A program made the translations under genes and the position numbers. 64,000 nucleotides of DNA from assembly GCA_020086605.1 (NCBI GenBank), contig JACBWW010000028.1, positions 10,718,885-10,782,884 of the forward strand, read 5' to 3'. Positions within the stretch are counted from its first letter, which is position 1. Each line of letters starts with the position of its first letter. Of this stretch, positions 13,876 to 25,796 are shown piece after piece. The DNA is from Lanius collurio. Lineage: Eukaryota; Chordata; Aves; Passeriformes; Laniidae. The notes beneath the pieces were generated by a model. That model was not told where the DNA came from and searched no databases. It saw nothing but the letters and a program-made list of their open reading frames with translations.

Positions 13876-15070
13876 GTTTATGAGCAGCTAAAGAAATTAT
13901 GTCCACTGAGGTCAAGGGAAGCAGTATTCTGGACATATCCTGAGTTTCTGTGATTTATTCAAAGCACACAGAAGTGCAAACAGAAAAAAATAAATTTGTT
14001 TATTCCTCTATATATTGACAATGGACTGCCCATATATAGGTACAGAACATGTCAGTGGACAATGAAGATTTTTGCATCATTGTAGATTATTAGTATTTGA
14101 GGAGCTTGACAGTTGACTGTAATGAGAAAGAAGATTCAACTATTCCCCCATTACTTGCTGCATAAAGAAAGATAAACAACTGTAGGTCTCCTCGCTGGTG
14201 AGATGAGTGGAGCATATTCAATAAAAAAGCAACAAATGGAATGGTTCAATGAATGTATAACACTGAATTAAGAGCCTGGGAAACCAAATGTATAATCCAG
14301 ATCTACTAATGTGTATTAATTGACAAATTATGTGCTCTGAGTGTCTATGTAATACAGCTACACATGTTCTGCCATAAATGAAATGTTCTGTTAATTTAAT
14401 TTCAAAGCTCCTGCAGGAAATGTGTATTGCCCACTCATTTTGGCATAATTCTTAGTGGAAATATCATAACTGAGAATCCTACCCTTGCTGGGACAGACTA
14501 TTTTGCTTGCAGCACATCCATCTAAAATATTTACACCAGCTAGTTTTGTATTCAGCAAGGGAAAAAAAATGACACCTAGGTACCTACCAGCAAACCTCTA
14601 AAATATATATATATATATTTTATCTACATAAGGATTACTTCTTACAGCTGTGAACTTCAGGCTAGAGGTATTAGTTCTCAGTCTCAACTTATGTTTCATT
14701 AACACTAAAAGTCTGACCAGCAAAGCATCTTCACAGTCTATCAGATATCAAGGTTATATTGCAGCTCTGTAACTTAGAATAGCTGAGCTCAGAGGTCTGT
14801 TAAAAGGAGGAGCACGAACACAGATGTAAAATCCTTGCTAAGCCTTACTTCACAGAGATGTGAGACAACACTTTTTGTTGAAGAGCGTGTCCTTCCCATT
14901 TCCCGGGTGGACAAAACTTCTGGTTCCAAATCTATGTAGTTCAAAAATAACAGGGGTCACAAAGACCTTTCTCGGGCTGAAAAACCTTTCCTAAACTTTT
15001 CTGAGTTGCCTGATTAAGGACTGCATGTAAGATAGATGTTTTTAGTGGCTTCATGCATTTGGTGATGCTT
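13876..15070. other. Unannotated stretch
   Basis: No gene or known repeat is recognised. It is AT-rich and contains the AT dinucleotide palindrome at 14600-14621. Short open frames show no features of coding sequence. Confidence 0.5.
14600..14621. repeat. (AT)n microsatellite, perfect 22-bp palindrome
   Basis: Four A residues, seven TA steps and four T residues form a perfect self-complementary sequence. It is a low-melting, slippage-prone site with no visible functional partner. Confidence 0.85.
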
Positions 15071-15475
15071 CAATATGTGGGTCCAATTTTCAGCACCAGT
15101 GAAACTGCCCAGACGGTCCAGATTTGGACTCACAGTGCAGGACAGATCTTGATGCATAGTAATAAATCCAGTGGAGGGTCCTCAAGGTGGTCAGGACTAT
15201 TGAAAAGGATGGACAAGAGAAATAGAGGTTGCTGGGATGGTTTGGCCTGGGGAAAATAAGAGGAACGGGAGAACTCACTGCTGTCATATTGAAGGTGGAG
15301 GGACAGGAAGCAAAAGCACAATTCTGAACACAGGAAATTCTAGTTTAACATTAAGAACACCTTATCTTCATGACAGTGGACAACCAGTTGAAGGTGGCTC
15401 AGAGAAGTCGTGTGTATCTCTATCTGTAGAGACTCTGGAGCTTCAGCTGAACATGGCCCTGAGTTAGCTGTTCTC
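15071..15475 (+). mobile_element. CR1 LINE 3' fragment, highly decayed
   Basis: Blocks typical of the last part of avian CR1 elements appear in order: a GTCCAATTTTCAG block, CAGTGGAGGGTCCTCAAGGT (the 'gtccagaggagggccac' region), TTTGGCCTGGGGAA (the 'ttcagcctggagaa' block), ACACAGGAAATTCTAGTTTAACATTA (the 'aacacagg..ttc..taaacat' block), then GGCTCAGAGAAGTCGTGT and a TAGAGACTCTGGA stretch. CR1 is the dominant non-LTR retrotransposon of birds, encoding an endonuclease and reverse transcriptase. This piece covers only the region just before the 3' end and lacks the octamer tail. It is not coding and is clearly old. Confidence 0.68.
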
Positions 15476-16689
15476 ATTAATCCTACTTTACGCAGGGAGT
15501 AGGGCTAGATAACTCCTTCAGCTCTTTTTATACTATAAAAAGCTTCTGTCCTGGTGTAATTATATGAATCTTAATACATATTATTGGTTTACTGCAAGCT
15601 TTCCTTGGTTTTGAGCCTGCCCTGGTCACAAAGAGAGTAGTGCAGTGCTTTCACCACATATTATTTAAGTAAAATCATATTAAAATATTAAAATATTTTA
15701 CCCAACTGCTCTTGCAAAGTCTTTTCAGAGAACCCCATGGAGAAAAAGCCGTGCAAAGGATTACAGCTTCCATACTCAAATTCATTTGATGCCCCAAGGA
15801 AAAGAGTGAGAAAACTCCAATGCTACACTGATATTATGGCCTGTAACATCTTAATTTTAAGAACACCACAATAAAGCATATGGGGCATGAATATCCAGTG
15901 CACACTGGCAGCCCAGCTCCACAGGTCATTTAACAACATATGACATACCATAAGTGTAGAGTTAGGAATGGAGGCACAAAGGAATAAATGAAAAGTCTTA
16001 TCAACTACATTGGTTTTAGCAGAAGAATCAAATCTCCATTAAAATGTCTTATTTTATTTCAGGAATCTCTGAGTTGATTTTTTGACTTAACATATAATAA
16101 CAAAACATTTTATTCTCATTTTTTCTGTTGATTGGTTGTACTACATTCCTTGAGAGAGACTTGAGACATGAAATATAAACCAGCAATAAGTGTCTCCTAC
16201 CCCAAGAATAGTTTGGATTTATAGCCTTAAGATCCAGAAATTTATCTCTTTATTTGTCTAGGACTCCCTTATTGATTTATTTGGATAACTTCCATTACTG
16301 AGTTATTTGAATACCTTATACTTCTTATTTTCACAGCAATAAAAATCAGGTTGGATTACTAAATTATGTTTCCTAACTTCCTTGGTCTGCCACTGCAATA
16401 AAACCTCACATAGACTGTACACTCTCAACAGCTGAGAGTGTACATTAATTGCTGAAAATAAGTTAGTATATTATGAATAAATTTGAAAGAAAATTATCAT
16501 TTAGAACAAATCTGAATTTTCCCCAGTGGGACCCAGCTACTGATATGCAAGGAAATGGGTTGGAGGACAACCATCTGTCAAACTTCTGTCTGCATCTTCC
16601 AAGAAGATCTCATCACCAGGGTACTAATGCAGCAATAAAAACTAAAACTAGATTCCTTCAGGCATGTGAAACAAGAAGTTGACTGGGAA
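15476..16689. other. Unannotated AT-rich stretch
   Basis: No gene or mobile element is recognised between the two CR1 pieces. It contains the perfect hairpin at 16416-16444. Confidence 0.5.
16416..16444. repeat. Perfect 12-bp inverted repeat (hairpin)
   Basis: Arms TGTACACTCTCA and TGAGAGTGTACA are exact reverse complements separated by the 5-nt loop ACAGC. Stem symmetry stops sharply at both outer ends. It lies in otherwise unremarkable DNA about 250 bp before a CR1 copy. There is no run of T after it and no sign that it belongs to a transcript. Confidence 0.9.
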
Positions 16690-17722
16690 TAGCCAGCATA
16701 GAGCTGTCAGGGACAATTTCTGCCTGAGCAAGCTCATTGCTTTTTGTGATGACATGACTGGTGCTATGGACAAGGGATGGTGCCCACCTTGGTGTTAGAA
16801 AGATGACATGATTTCTGTTAGCAATATTGTAGAAAAATTGGCAGGATATGACCTGATAAGCAAATGAGCAATAGGGTGGAAAATCGACTGGAATTTGGGG
16901 GTCAAAGAGACGTGTCAGCATTATTGGTTATTACTAGCTACTGGCATCCAGCAAGGGGCTAGAGGCAAAACTATAAAATGTTTCTATAGACAACCTAGAT
17001 TGTAGTACAGAGTGCACTTTTAGCAAGTTTGCAGTTGACATCAAACTGGTGGTGGGAAGGACAGGGCTGGGCAGAAGAGCCAGTAATCTGAACAGCAATG
17101 TGGCCATTCAGGAGGACCTCCAAAAGATTGAGAAATTGGCTGATGTCAATCAGCCACCTTATGTCCAGGCAAATGTAATGTCCTGCACGTACAGAATAAT
17201 GTTAAGGGTCAGCACAAGCTCTGATGAAGAGCCAAAGGAATCTTTTATACAAGACTGAGGAGTTCTGGTGGGCAGAAAGAGTCTGCAAGGATCCTTTGCA
17301 GCAGCATATGCCAAAGGTGGGCTCTCTTTGGTCAGTCTCAGCAGCAACAAGGATGACTCTATCTTAACCTGCTCCTCAGCATCAGTGAGACCATACTGGG
17401 AGCTCAGGTCCAAGGTTTGTGATCGTGGCACAAGACTAAGTCAGAAATTCAGGATATAATCTGCTGGAAGGTTCCCCCAATGGCTGGAGCTGGAGCAGAG
17501 GGTATAGAAGAGAAGGTGGAGGGTGCTGAGCTAGTTCAGCCTGGGGATTAGTAGGTAAAGAAGAAGAGGACAAGGACAGAGATGGGGGATACTACTCTTG
17601 TACAAAACTTCATGAGGGGGCTGCAGCAGGTACAGAGCAATGAGGCAGGCTCCAGAGAGTCTGTGTAATTTCCATCCTCAGAGATGTTCAAATCTCAATG
17701 GTATGTGATCCAAGGTCCTTGT
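16690..17722 (+). mobile_element. CR1 LINE, reverse transcriptase part to 3' region
   Basis: The copy runs from the central reverse-transcriptase region (a GATGACATGACTGGTGCTATGG block and an ACTGGCATCCAGCAAGGG block), through the segment that normally encodes the catalytic FADD motif, to a 3'-region block near 17655-17720 resembling 'gagtctccatccttggagatattcaa'. The catalytic motif region (17027-17050) would read FAVDIKL rather than FADDTKL, so a key aspartate is lost. Frameshifts and stops also break the frame. It is 5'-truncated, as nearly all avian CR1 copies are, and cannot produce an active enzyme. Confidence 0.85.
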
Positions 17723-18095
17723 CTGTCTCCATGACTGTACCCTGACATGAGTCTGCAAAATGAAGAAGGCTCCACAGCTGTGTGATTTCCAGCTGTTTGA
17801 CACACTGCGTTACATAATACCCATTCTCTGGGGATGAACTTCCTGCTTCAGCTACCACAGGCAATGTGCTTGCAGGCTTGTCCTGCTGGAGAACTTCAAC
17901 CATCCAGACATCTGCTGGAACAAGTTGCCCAGAGAAGATATGAATGCCCCATCCTGGAAGCATTCAAGGTCAGGTTGGATGGGGATCTGAAAAACCTGGT
18001 CTAGTTGAAGGTGTCCCTTCAGCAGGGGATTTGGAACCATATAATCTTTAATGTCACTTCTAACCCAAAGCATTCTATGATTTCATGATTTTATG
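17723..18095 (+). mobile_element. CR1 LINE mosaic: endonuclease scrap joined to an intact 3' terminus
   Basis: At about 17888-17920 the sequence encodes a degenerate version of the CR1 endonuclease motif (GDFNHPDICW, here read ENFNHPDICW). In an intact element that motif lies far upstream of the reverse transcriptase. It is followed immediately by the CR1 3' untranslated region (TTGCCCAGAGAAG, CATTCAAGGTCAGGTTGGAT, AACCTGGTCTAGTTGAAGG) and by three tandem octamers (ATTCTATG, ATTTCATG, ATTTTATG) at 18072-18095. The octamers are the hallmark CR1 tail and fix the 3' edge. The juxtaposition implies a large internal deletion or two overlapping insertions. The left edge, next to the preceding CR1, is uncertain. 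Confidence 0.8.
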
Positions 18096-20098
18096 AACCC
18101 ACACAGCATTTTAGAAGCCAAAAGCCAAGAAAAATTGATATGGCTGGTCACTATTGTTAAGTTAAATAAATAATATGGAACTATATGACATAAATACATA
18201 CTTTAAACTAAAACAGGTATTGTTTCTGCAACCAGTACTTTGGAAAGAAAAACAATTACAGTCATTCTAATCTTAGACAGTTCTTTCAAAGACTCTCATA
18301 AATAACTCTCCTTCTTGAGAATGTAGCTCCTGAAAATTTCAATTCCATATAGAAAGAATGAACTTGGAGATGATTTCTGCTGTTTTTTTCAACACATACT
18401 ATTGACACTTTTTTGGGGGGAGGGCAGTAAATGATAGAAATAGTTGTATGCTACGAACTTCATCTTACATGCAATTATTTTTATCATACTCCAAATTAAT
18501 CAGAATATATTGCTTGTGGAATTTGAAATTTCTAGCTAAAAGTCTGTCTGTCATGAATTTATTGAACAGGTTTCTTTGCCCCAAAATATGAGCTTCTCCT
18601 CTAACTGTAAATATTTTATGAATATTTTAAAATATCCTCTTTGGGTAAAAGGAGAAAAAATCAGACAGAAATAAAATTCAAAAATGTTCATTTTTCATAC
18701 TGGATGTGAATATAATTTGGACCCTACTACCACTTTTCTAATCAATAACACATACTTCCATGTCTGAATTTCTGTGACTTAAAGCTCAACAATGTGAGAC
18801 ACCCAGACTGGTAGGGTTGCACTTATTCCTTCACAGACAGCAAGGCAGGCTTTCCTTCCCAGCTTGTCCAGTCTAGTGCCCTGCATTGTCATGACAAAGG
18901 GCAGTATCTGGTCTTTCACTGTGTCCATAGTCACAGCTATGTTCTTGCTCCCCGCCACGAGTGAGGAGGGCAATGAAATCTCACAACTTTCAACTGCAGA
19001 GATTAAACAACAGCAAGCAAGAAAAAGCATTAATATGAATTAAATACATCAATACATATTGCAAGCCAAAATGGTCCAGGATGTCCCTACGGCGAGGCAT
19101 TTCTTCTCTAAGAATATAAATCATAGTAGGAGATTGTACAAGGAGAGTGATGGCCTTGCTGTTCAGACCACAAATCAAACAAGCAGGGAGAGGATTTCTC
19201 CAGCAGTTTTTGGTCTCAGTGTTTTCTCCTCTCTATGCTGGCTACTTCTTCTTTGTTCCTCCATGCAGCCAGACCCTTCCCAGTTTTGTCTTGCTGACGG
19301 GACCTGCACACTGTGAAGCCTCAGAGCTACTTGGATGCTTGGGATATCTCTTAAGCATGTGCCAAGGCAGACACCAAGCAAAGCAGGCTGGTGAGTAAAG
19401 ACCCACCAGACCAAGCCTATTGTCAGCTCCCAGAAGGTCTGGTAGTGCTGATTGTCAGTTGTCCCCACCATTACTCAAGGACATTCATTCAGTTCCCTGC
19501 TACTAATTAAGTCACTGTTTGATAGAGGTCTATTTGTGACAAAATTCAAATGTTTTAAGATGTTATTAAACATCTAATGCCCCAATTGATCTGATTTCTC
19601 TCATAAGAAAGTGAATCACAATGTCAACAAGATAGGAAAAAATGTAGCTATTAATGTAAGGCCATTTGTTTTCACGTACATCGGTTATTTTAAGCCAAAT
19701 GTACCTTAACTGTCTGTGTTGTACCCTGACATCAGCCTTGATGAAATCAATTGTTTATGCAGTATGCCATATGTCTGAAAGTTATTCTAAGATGTGATGG
19801 ATGCAGGCTTGTTTCTGTTAAATCTGAACAGCCCCATTTCCTCAGTATGCAGAGTAAAGAGACAGAAAGTACCTCCACAAGCTATCAAGCAAATTCTGAA
19901 AAGAAATTAACTGCTTTAAAATTTTGGTTAAAAGTATTGTTATAAGCAAACACTGGGGTGGGGTTTTTTTTTTACTTTTATTCAGAAATGAATGAAATAA
20001 GAACATTACTAAAATGTAAATTAAACAATTTAGTGAGGCATCTGATTAGTAAAAGTGACATTCATCCATCACCATAAAACCCTAAATAACTGGGTAAT
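18096..20098. other. Unannotated stretch with one exon-like minus-strand frame
   Basis: No repeat is recognised. On the minus strand, 19030-18779 is an 83-codon open frame. Inside it, around 18996-19008, a pyrimidine-rich tract ends in CTCTGCAG, which looks like a splice acceptor. The 70 or so codons after it are open to the stop. I cannot name a protein family for the translation, so I do not call it a gene. A T-run lies near 19964-19972. Confidence 0.4.
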
Positions 20099-20356
20099 GT
20101 GGACAGGGTGAACTGGTCAGAGCCCGTGTGTCTGTCCTGTCTCCGGGAATTTGTTGTATTTTGAGAGGTTTTATTTAATCCTGTTCTACCCTGTTTTGTT
20201 TGGTGTTAATAAACAGTTTGGTTTCTTTTTCCCACTTTCACTTCTTGTGACCCATTTGTCTCATTGACGGAGGAAAAGGGGAGGCCCTTTTCCCTTCGGA
20301 GGAGTCTCTCACTCCGGAGTGTTTCCTCCTGAAGTTTTGTCTCAAAAACGGAGACA
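20099..20356 (+). mobile_element. Endogenous-retrovirus LTR, short or 5'-truncated
   Basis: The block carries LTR 3'-half features in order: a TGTCCTGTCTCCGGGAAT segment, AATAAA at 20208-20213, a T-rich stretch, CACTTC.TGTGACCC.TTTGTCTC, a GACGGAGGAAAAGGGGAGG block with the CTTCGGAGGAGTCTCTCACTC motif, and an end in GGAGACA. This R-U5 arrangement is, from memory, typical of avian ERV LTRs. The left edge starts TG at 20099, but no target-site duplication is visible and a usual full U3 is missing. It is therefore probably a truncated solo LTR. No primer binding site follows it. Confidence 0.72.
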
Positions 20357-23300
20357 CCTCTATAAAGTGATATATAATACAACTCTTAGATAAATAAAAT
20401 ACCGAAATATTTCTGTAAACATTTTACTGTAATGCTGTGACAGGGATTTTTGAATGTGCAAGGGTTGAAAAATTCTAAATTACACCTCCCACAGCAACTA
20501 TATCTCAGCAATAATGCATATATAAAAATGTCAAGTCTAATGCTACATATTGTACAGTATTAAAAAATTACTTTTGTGACTGAGTAGATTTATATAAGGC
20601 TATTGTAGGACTCACAGAAGCCCCACAGAATGTCTCAGGGACACCTGTTCCCCAATTCAACAAAATATTTAAGTAGAAATCTAATACTCAGTATTAAGCC
20701 AGTCTTTTTGACATCACCTTCAATCACAGAGTTATAGTCAAAAATAAAATTAGCGTTCCACTGCAATAGAGCCATATAAAACTTATAAGATATGTTTTAT
20801 GTAGCCAAAGTCTCACTTTGAGTCCCCAGTGGGAGAAGCTATATAATGCTGCGTGTTATATATGTTGACACAATTTTTTTCCAAAGTCTTTAAGTGCCAC
20901 CAAATTCACCTATATTTGCTGCACAGAGAAAAGCTACATTTAAGCTGCAGATTGAATAATATAGAGCCTGACCCTGTAAAATAATCAGCCTCTTCTGCCT
21001 CCAATATCAAGTGCAGATAGTTTTAATCCACACAATATGAGGCATAAGGCACAGCTGTCAAGATATAGATTTATGCAAAATGCATAATTAGTGCAGGCAA
21101 AATGGCACTGATAATAGGCAAACACATTTCAGTAGTCACTGTGACACCCATAAATTCTTTACATTCTGTGAGATGACCCACCTAGCGACACTTCACAGAC
21201 ATCAGAAATTCCAAATAAGAGAGAGGCAAATGAAATCATAACTTGGATTCATCTTAATGACTACCAGAAACTTTAGTTACAGCATGAAGAAATTCTGATG
21301 GGAGGGTAGTGTGACTAGAAGAACATTTTGAGGAAAATATGCGTAAAGAGAAGGTGAAACATGAGTATAAAACCAAAACAATCTTTATATGAAAACTGGC
21401 CTGCAGACATAGTTTGCACATTAGGTTCATTACCATCTTGGTGCAGAAATATTTGCATATCTTGGAGGCTGAGAAATACAGGCTTGAGAGAATAAAAATC
21501 CACAACAAAAGAAAGGTTTTCCTATACATCTAAGAATAGTCACATATCTGTGACATCTTATTTTTACTTTATGTACATATCTCTCTCAAACAGCCTTTGA
21601 AATAATTCTGAAAATATATAATCACTTATCTAAAATGTATTTTACTTTTTACAGAGATAAATAGGATAAGATATGCCTTAAGATAGTTGTATGTTGATGA
21701 GCACTCATTTTTAAAGGAAAGTAGTGCCTTATTGTCTATCTTTAACACTGCACCACTTTCACCAGACCTCATTTCCCTCATTTGTTCATTTTCAGTGACA
21801 CTGAAAAATATGAGTCAGCCCCTTCAGAATCTGAATAGTGAGGTGATAAAGGAGGAGGTCAGTGTGTAAGAAAAGCTCTGTGTTGGACAGATTTACTAAG
21901 GAGGTTTTCCCATGAGTTTTCAAGCAGTGCTGGTGATAAGTTGCCAGTCCTGCCTCCAGAACTGTTTGCTGCCCACCCCAGACTACTCACTTGCCTGCCC
22001 AAAACTGATTGCAGCTCCATTCAATTAAAGTGCTCTTAATCAAACTGTCCAAATCTTCATATTCCCATGAGATTAACCGCTTCCATACATCCCAGATTTT
22101 GCACTGCAGCAAACCTGAAGAGTAAAACCTTGTCAGATAAAGGATTTCAATTTCTGTTGTAGCTGCTCTGGGTGCTTTGCTGCCACAGTGTATGCTGATG
22201 GTCCAAAGAGGAGATACTGAAGAGATGAGAGTCCCCATTGAGATGTGTGGAGCATCCTCGGTGCCCTTTGGGGCATAAGGTACTGTCTGCTCCCAGCCTT
22301 ACAGAACAGAGACAAAGTTTAAAATGCAGGAAAAGAAAGAAAGATTTCTTCTCCACAGTCCTTGACAGAAAAACCATTTAGCAAAACAAATATAAAATAA
22401 TTGGATTCTTTTTCTTTGTTTTCTTTGTCTATTCTCTAGCTAAGTGCTTGATTTAGCAGCTCTCTTTACTGTTTGCAAGCCTTACGTGTGTTGATTAGCA
22501 ATAAAGGTGGCTTTGCCTCTACTCTGAGACAGCTACAAAAGCACATTGGGAGTTATTTTAGTGCTATGTATGCTGCAGTGAACATCTGTGAAATTTGATG
22601 ATATAGATCAAGGGGACAAATTAGTCAGATTGGTCTGGATTTCCTTTTTATTAAATTCATTACAACACACAGTATTCTTTGTCCCTCGGTTCTTGTGCTT
22701 TGATTTTCCCAGAGTAAGGACTTTTTATCGAAGCACTCTACAGCATATTATCTGGGTTTTTTTCAGGAAAGAAAAAATTCTCCTGCAGTGAATTTCCATT
22801 AGAACATAGATTTTTCAGGTGCCAAATATACAGTCTTCCAACATTGTTTTTTATTATTTTGAAAATATATTTGATCTCCCTTGATGTCTAAAGGATAACT
22901 TAGCAAAAATGTGGTTTTAATTTAGTCAGTTCTTTGAAATACTGTGTTCCCTATGTTACCTATTGATTTCCAAGTAATTCTTATTTCTGTCCCACAGATC
23001 TCAATCAGCAGCACTTTTAGGTGTGGAAAAATATCACTGAAAGGCAACACCTCATTTATGTAAAACAAAATTGTTTATTGGTTAGTCTCACCTAGATTCA
23101 TACAAGAGACTTGTATTTAAATAATTTCTAAGAACTCTGCTGTTATTAATTCACCATAAAGTACTAGTACCTATATAAAAATCCAGGAGAGAAAAAAGTG
23201 GACAGTCTTATTTTGGTAATGATTACAATTTAGGGTCCTGTAGGCACTTAAATAGGCCACCCCTAGCTCCCAGCTGCCACATCATAAATTACAGCAATGC

Positions 23301-25521
23301 CTCTATGCTGCTCCAGGTCCTAGACCCTGTTTCATAAAAAACTGGAACTAGTAACTTTAGAATTATTTTTGTATATCCACTTTTCATGTGGAAAAAAAAA
23401 TTACAGATTTTAGGCTTTCACTATATTTGTTGAATAAGAAAAAATAATGCTGCTATTAGTATGCTTCCTACGCTTTTAAAACAGCAATTCTGAACAAACT
23501 GTGGGACTCCCCAGATTATACCCAAGGAAAAAAGAAACATCTGTGTCTCAGGGTGAGTAGAACAAGATCAAAAAGGAACAAGAACCATAAGCTTCCATGG
23601 CATGTAGCAGTGCTGTAATGAGCATTAACTTCCACAACAAGTATGCTGCCTAGAGTGAAACTATTTCTCCTGTTTATTAACATTGGCAAAAAATTTCCCA
23701 CTGGCTATTGGTAGTTATGTAGTTACTGCCTTATGTAGTTATATTAGGTTACTTACACCTAAATGGCTACTTCTTTAAAGTCCATAGAACCTCCCAGTTC
23801 AATCATCTGGCATAAGTGTAAATTTGATGCTTATTCACACTTAGTTCTGTATATTATTCACTGTATTCGACAGATTTTTAATTCCCTTTTCTTAGGTGCT
23901 ATTTCCATTGCACCTGATGAAAAAAAGGTAAGATGTTGAAGGCTCTTTAGTGACTTAGAAACAACTAAAGCAGATGGAAAATGTGCTCCAGATTGACTTA
24001 GCCTCATGGGTAAAGAACGTTTAAAAGGCTTTTATGGATTCCCTATAAGATTTGAGGTATGCAAAACAAAGGAAAGGAAAAATAATGCTAGAGTATGGCA
24101 GAAATGTTGTATAAAAATTGCAAAATATGTAAACCAGAAATTTAAACTCTACACAATATAGTGCAACATTCTACAGGCAGTGTTTTATGCATTAGTGGTA
24201 TATATACATATCACCAAACATGCATGAAGTATCACATTTAGTACAATTGGTTTTAACTGCAATGTGTAGTTCTACTTTTAGAAATCATACTGCAGAGTGC
24301 TAATGAATCTACTACTAAGTGCTTTACTACCATAAATAATTTAAATCAAATTACATTTGTCAACTAAACCAAAAAAGTATCTTTAATTATACATTATCCT
24401 TGACTCCTTTTTATTGTGCTTGTCCTCTTGCTTGTGGACTCTTAAAAATCAGTATTCTGCAACTGATCTCTCTGTCATTAGAACGAATTAATGATGCCCT
24501 ACCATATTTCCAGTGGAAGGAAGAGATTTTTTCTTTTCTTTTCCATTTCATCTGATACCAAGGGTATTGATAGCACTGTGTAAATATGGGCTTTGACACA
24601 AATATAAATTCTCATGGAAAAAAAAGAAAAAAAAAATACAAAACCACATCAACAATTAAAAATGCAGTAAAGAAATTTTTTTTTGTCATTTTCCTGGCAT
24701 TGAGATTTATAAAAACTTCTCCAGTTTTGTACGTTCACATGACAGATCTCTTCTCCCCATAACCCCAGCACCACTGCAGATCATGGTCAACATACCCAAC
24801 ACCATCCCCTCAAGCTCCATCAATTTCAGATTACCATTCTACTGTCCTGAAAAGCCAAAGAATTGCCATATCCAGGGGGGAACTCAAGGCAGGGGGTGAC
24901 AATAGCCTTTTGTAATCTCTATGATTATCCGTCAGCTGGGCCAGGGAATGTGGCTGAAGCTGAACTGTCAAGACTGGTCTCAGATGCTCCTCAGTCACAT
25001 CAGCTCTCCTGGTTATTTCTACGTACAGTACACTTGTCTCAGTGTGGTCACCTGCTGGTCACTCCCAACAGCTGTTTCTACAGTCTGGGAAGTGGTACTG
25101 GATTCACTATCCTGAACTAGACCTACTCATGGCTCTGGAGTTACACATTCCCTATTTCCCTTGTTCTCCTCAGACATAAGAAGACCTCAAAGGGCTTTGG
25201 GGACTTACAAAATGGTATGAATAGAGAAGAATCACTCTTTACCAAGTCACTCCTTTGTGTTATGCTCCAGTGGTATTAAAAGTCAAGAAGTCCCATGTGA
25301 GGGATGCTCCTGTCACGAGAAGGCTCTGAGCAGTTTATTGGAGGAACATCAGAATAAAGGCATCAGTGTATGAGCTGTGTTACAAAGCATTCTTGTAATC
25401 CCCATAAGTAGATATCAGGCTCCTGTTTTCTGCTTACATATCTTCACTGTCTCCTTATACATCCCTCACTTTTCTGCACTGGACTTAACTGCCAGAAAAC
25501 ATCAGATTTGATTGTTGGTTG
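20357..25521. other. Unannotated stretch
   Basis: This is unique-looking AT-rich DNA with no recognised gene. Less AT-rich patches occur at about 21900-22330 and 24740-25330. The latter has open frames up to 85 codons on the plus strand with no domain. AATAAA at about 22500-22505, near the end of the first patch, could belong to an unrecognised LTR or simply be chance. Confidence 0.45.
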
Positions 25522-25557
25522 GTTTGTTTGTTTGTTTGTTTGTTTGTTTGTTTGTTT
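25522..25557 (+). repeat. (GTTT)9 microsatellite
   Basis: Nine uninterrupted GTTT units (CAAA-type on the other strand), preceded by two imperfect units GGTT. A tetranucleotide repeat of this purity is likely to be length-polymorphic. Confidence 0.97.
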
Positions 25558-25728
25558 ACAGCATTTTCATTATTAGCTGGTGAAGACATCTCATCAAAGT
25601 TCTAATAACAAAACTTCCAAATCTCTTTTGCTTATACTATGAAATATTTCTTTAATCTGTATATTCAGCAATTTGTACCTCTGTGTGTCCAGTTGGGTAC
25701 TTTCCAGAGACTAAGAATCTATTCCAAC

Positions 25729-25796
25729 AACAACCTAATACTGGTATTCACAGGTTCTAAAGAACAACCTAATACTGGTAGTCATATGTTCTAAAG
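25729..25796 (+). repeat. 34-bp tandem duplication
   Basis: Two adjacent 34-bp units, each starting AACAACCTAATACTGGTA and ending GGTTCTAAAG or TGTTCTAAAG, differ at only a few positions. It is a recent local duplication about 170 bp after the GTTT microsatellite, with no gene nearby. Confidence 0.95.

Noticed and set aside
18932..18986. Weak resemblance of part of the exon-like frame to an alpha-2-macroglobulin-type SLP..LV.GS pattern
   Set aside because: The similarity covers only about ten residues and does not continue into the conserved thioester region, so no assignment is made.
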